Source: Sporolactobacillus sp. THM7-4 (GTDB lineage Bacteria; Bacillota; Bacilli; Bacillales; Sporolactobacillaceae). From it: a stretch of DNA of 64,000 nucleotides. Every line of letters starts with the position of its first letter. Positions within the stretch are counted from its first letter, which is position 1. This document shows, piece by piece, positions 63,893 through 64,000 of this stretch. The DNA is taken from contig NZ_SEMD01000004.1 in NCBI RefSeq assembly GCF_004153165.1, positions 172,658 to 236,657 on the forward strand, given 5' to 3'. The notes beneath the pieces were generated by a model, which saw only the letters and a program-made list of their open reading frames with translations, was not told where the DNA came from and did no database searches. Both the position numbers and the translations under genes were made by a program.

Positions 63893-64000
63893 TTTTTGGA
63901 GAGTTTGATCCTGGCTCAGGACGAACGCTGGCGGCGTGCCTAATACATGCAAGTCGAGCGCAGGAAGCGGGCGGATCCCTTCGGGGTGACGCCCGCCGAA
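63893..64000 (+). rRNA. 16S ribosomal RNA, 5' end
   Basis: GGAGAGTTTGATCCTGGCTC, followed by GACGAACGCTGGCGGCGTGC and the CTAATACATGCAAGTCGAGC signature mark the 5' end of 16S rRNA. The gene runs off the window. The V1 stem (GGCGGATCCCTTCGGGGTGACGCC region) looks like Sporolactobacillus-type Bacilli. The exact 5' end is placed to within a few bases. Confidence 0.95.

Overview
The window comes from a low-to-mid GC Gram-positive bacterium of the class Bacilli. Shine-Dalgarno sites are strong, and GTG and TTG starts are frequent. Also present are a CIRCE heat-shock operator, cre-like catabolite sites, a 7-1-7 Fur box, a mtlA-mtlR-mtlD mannitol operon, an alaR-alaT pair and the start of a 16S rRNA gene. 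The 16S start, the carbohydrate and PTS load and the mevalonate genes fit the Sporolactobacillaceae (Sporolactobacillus or a relative). That assignment is inference from memory, not a database result.

Layout. 1-1011: 5' part of a quinol-type nitric oxide reductase (minus). 1.5-4.5 kb: an MFS and a MATE exporter (minus). 4.8-9.6 kb: an acid-sugar operon (IclR regulator, anion symporter, two-subunit UxaA-type dehydratase, DapA-family aldolase). 9.7-13 kb: gpmA (minus), a 24-unit 21-bp repeat array, then alaR-alaT. 13.5-17.4 kb: a LytS/LytTR two-component pair next to a YhjX-like MFS carrier, probably a pyruvate-sensing module. 18-21.3 kb: an M42 peptidase, then htpG behind a sigma-A promoter and a perfect CIRCE. 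21.3-28.1 kb: a disaccharide phosphorylase (GH65) with its ABC importer (minus), one permease being frameshifted, and a divergent AraC regulator. 28.4-33.7 kb: mannitol operon. 34-40 kb: beta-glucoside PTS with two GH1 6-phospho-beta-glucosidases and a GntR regulator. 40.2-44.4 kb: a broken, possibly ComK-like gene, a structured untranslated element, and a metal-stress operon (P-type ATPase with CPG instead of CPC, HMA chaperone, Dps-like protein, Crp/Fnr regulator). 44.8-49.2 kb: a mevalonate operon behind a promoter whose 17-bp spacer is a Fur box. Here mvaD and fni each carry one in-frame stop near their 5' end. 49.2-50.8 kb: a TctA permease with a small membrane protein. 51.2-58.4 kb: a scarred accessory zone (orphan DnaC-like loader, uvrC fragment, AT-rich hydrolase, ClC gene cut off with its TrkA-C tail lying inverted beside it, SHOCT-multicopper oxidase fusion, group II intron and IS3 remnants, AT-rich MFS). 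58.9-63.5 kb: a LysR regulator divergent from an APC permease, and a CPA1 Na+/H+ antiporter. 63.6-64 kb: tandem rRNA promoters and the first ~108 nt of 16S rRNA.

How it works together. Most of the window feeds sugars, polyols and sugar acids into glycolysis under apparent CcpA control. The most notable signals are the doubly interrupted mevalonate pathway behind a Fur-type promoter, the rearrangement scar at 52.5-53.6 kb, the CPG-type ATPase operon with an FNR-like site placed as for activation, and three unrelated families of 19-21-bp intergenic tandem repeats.
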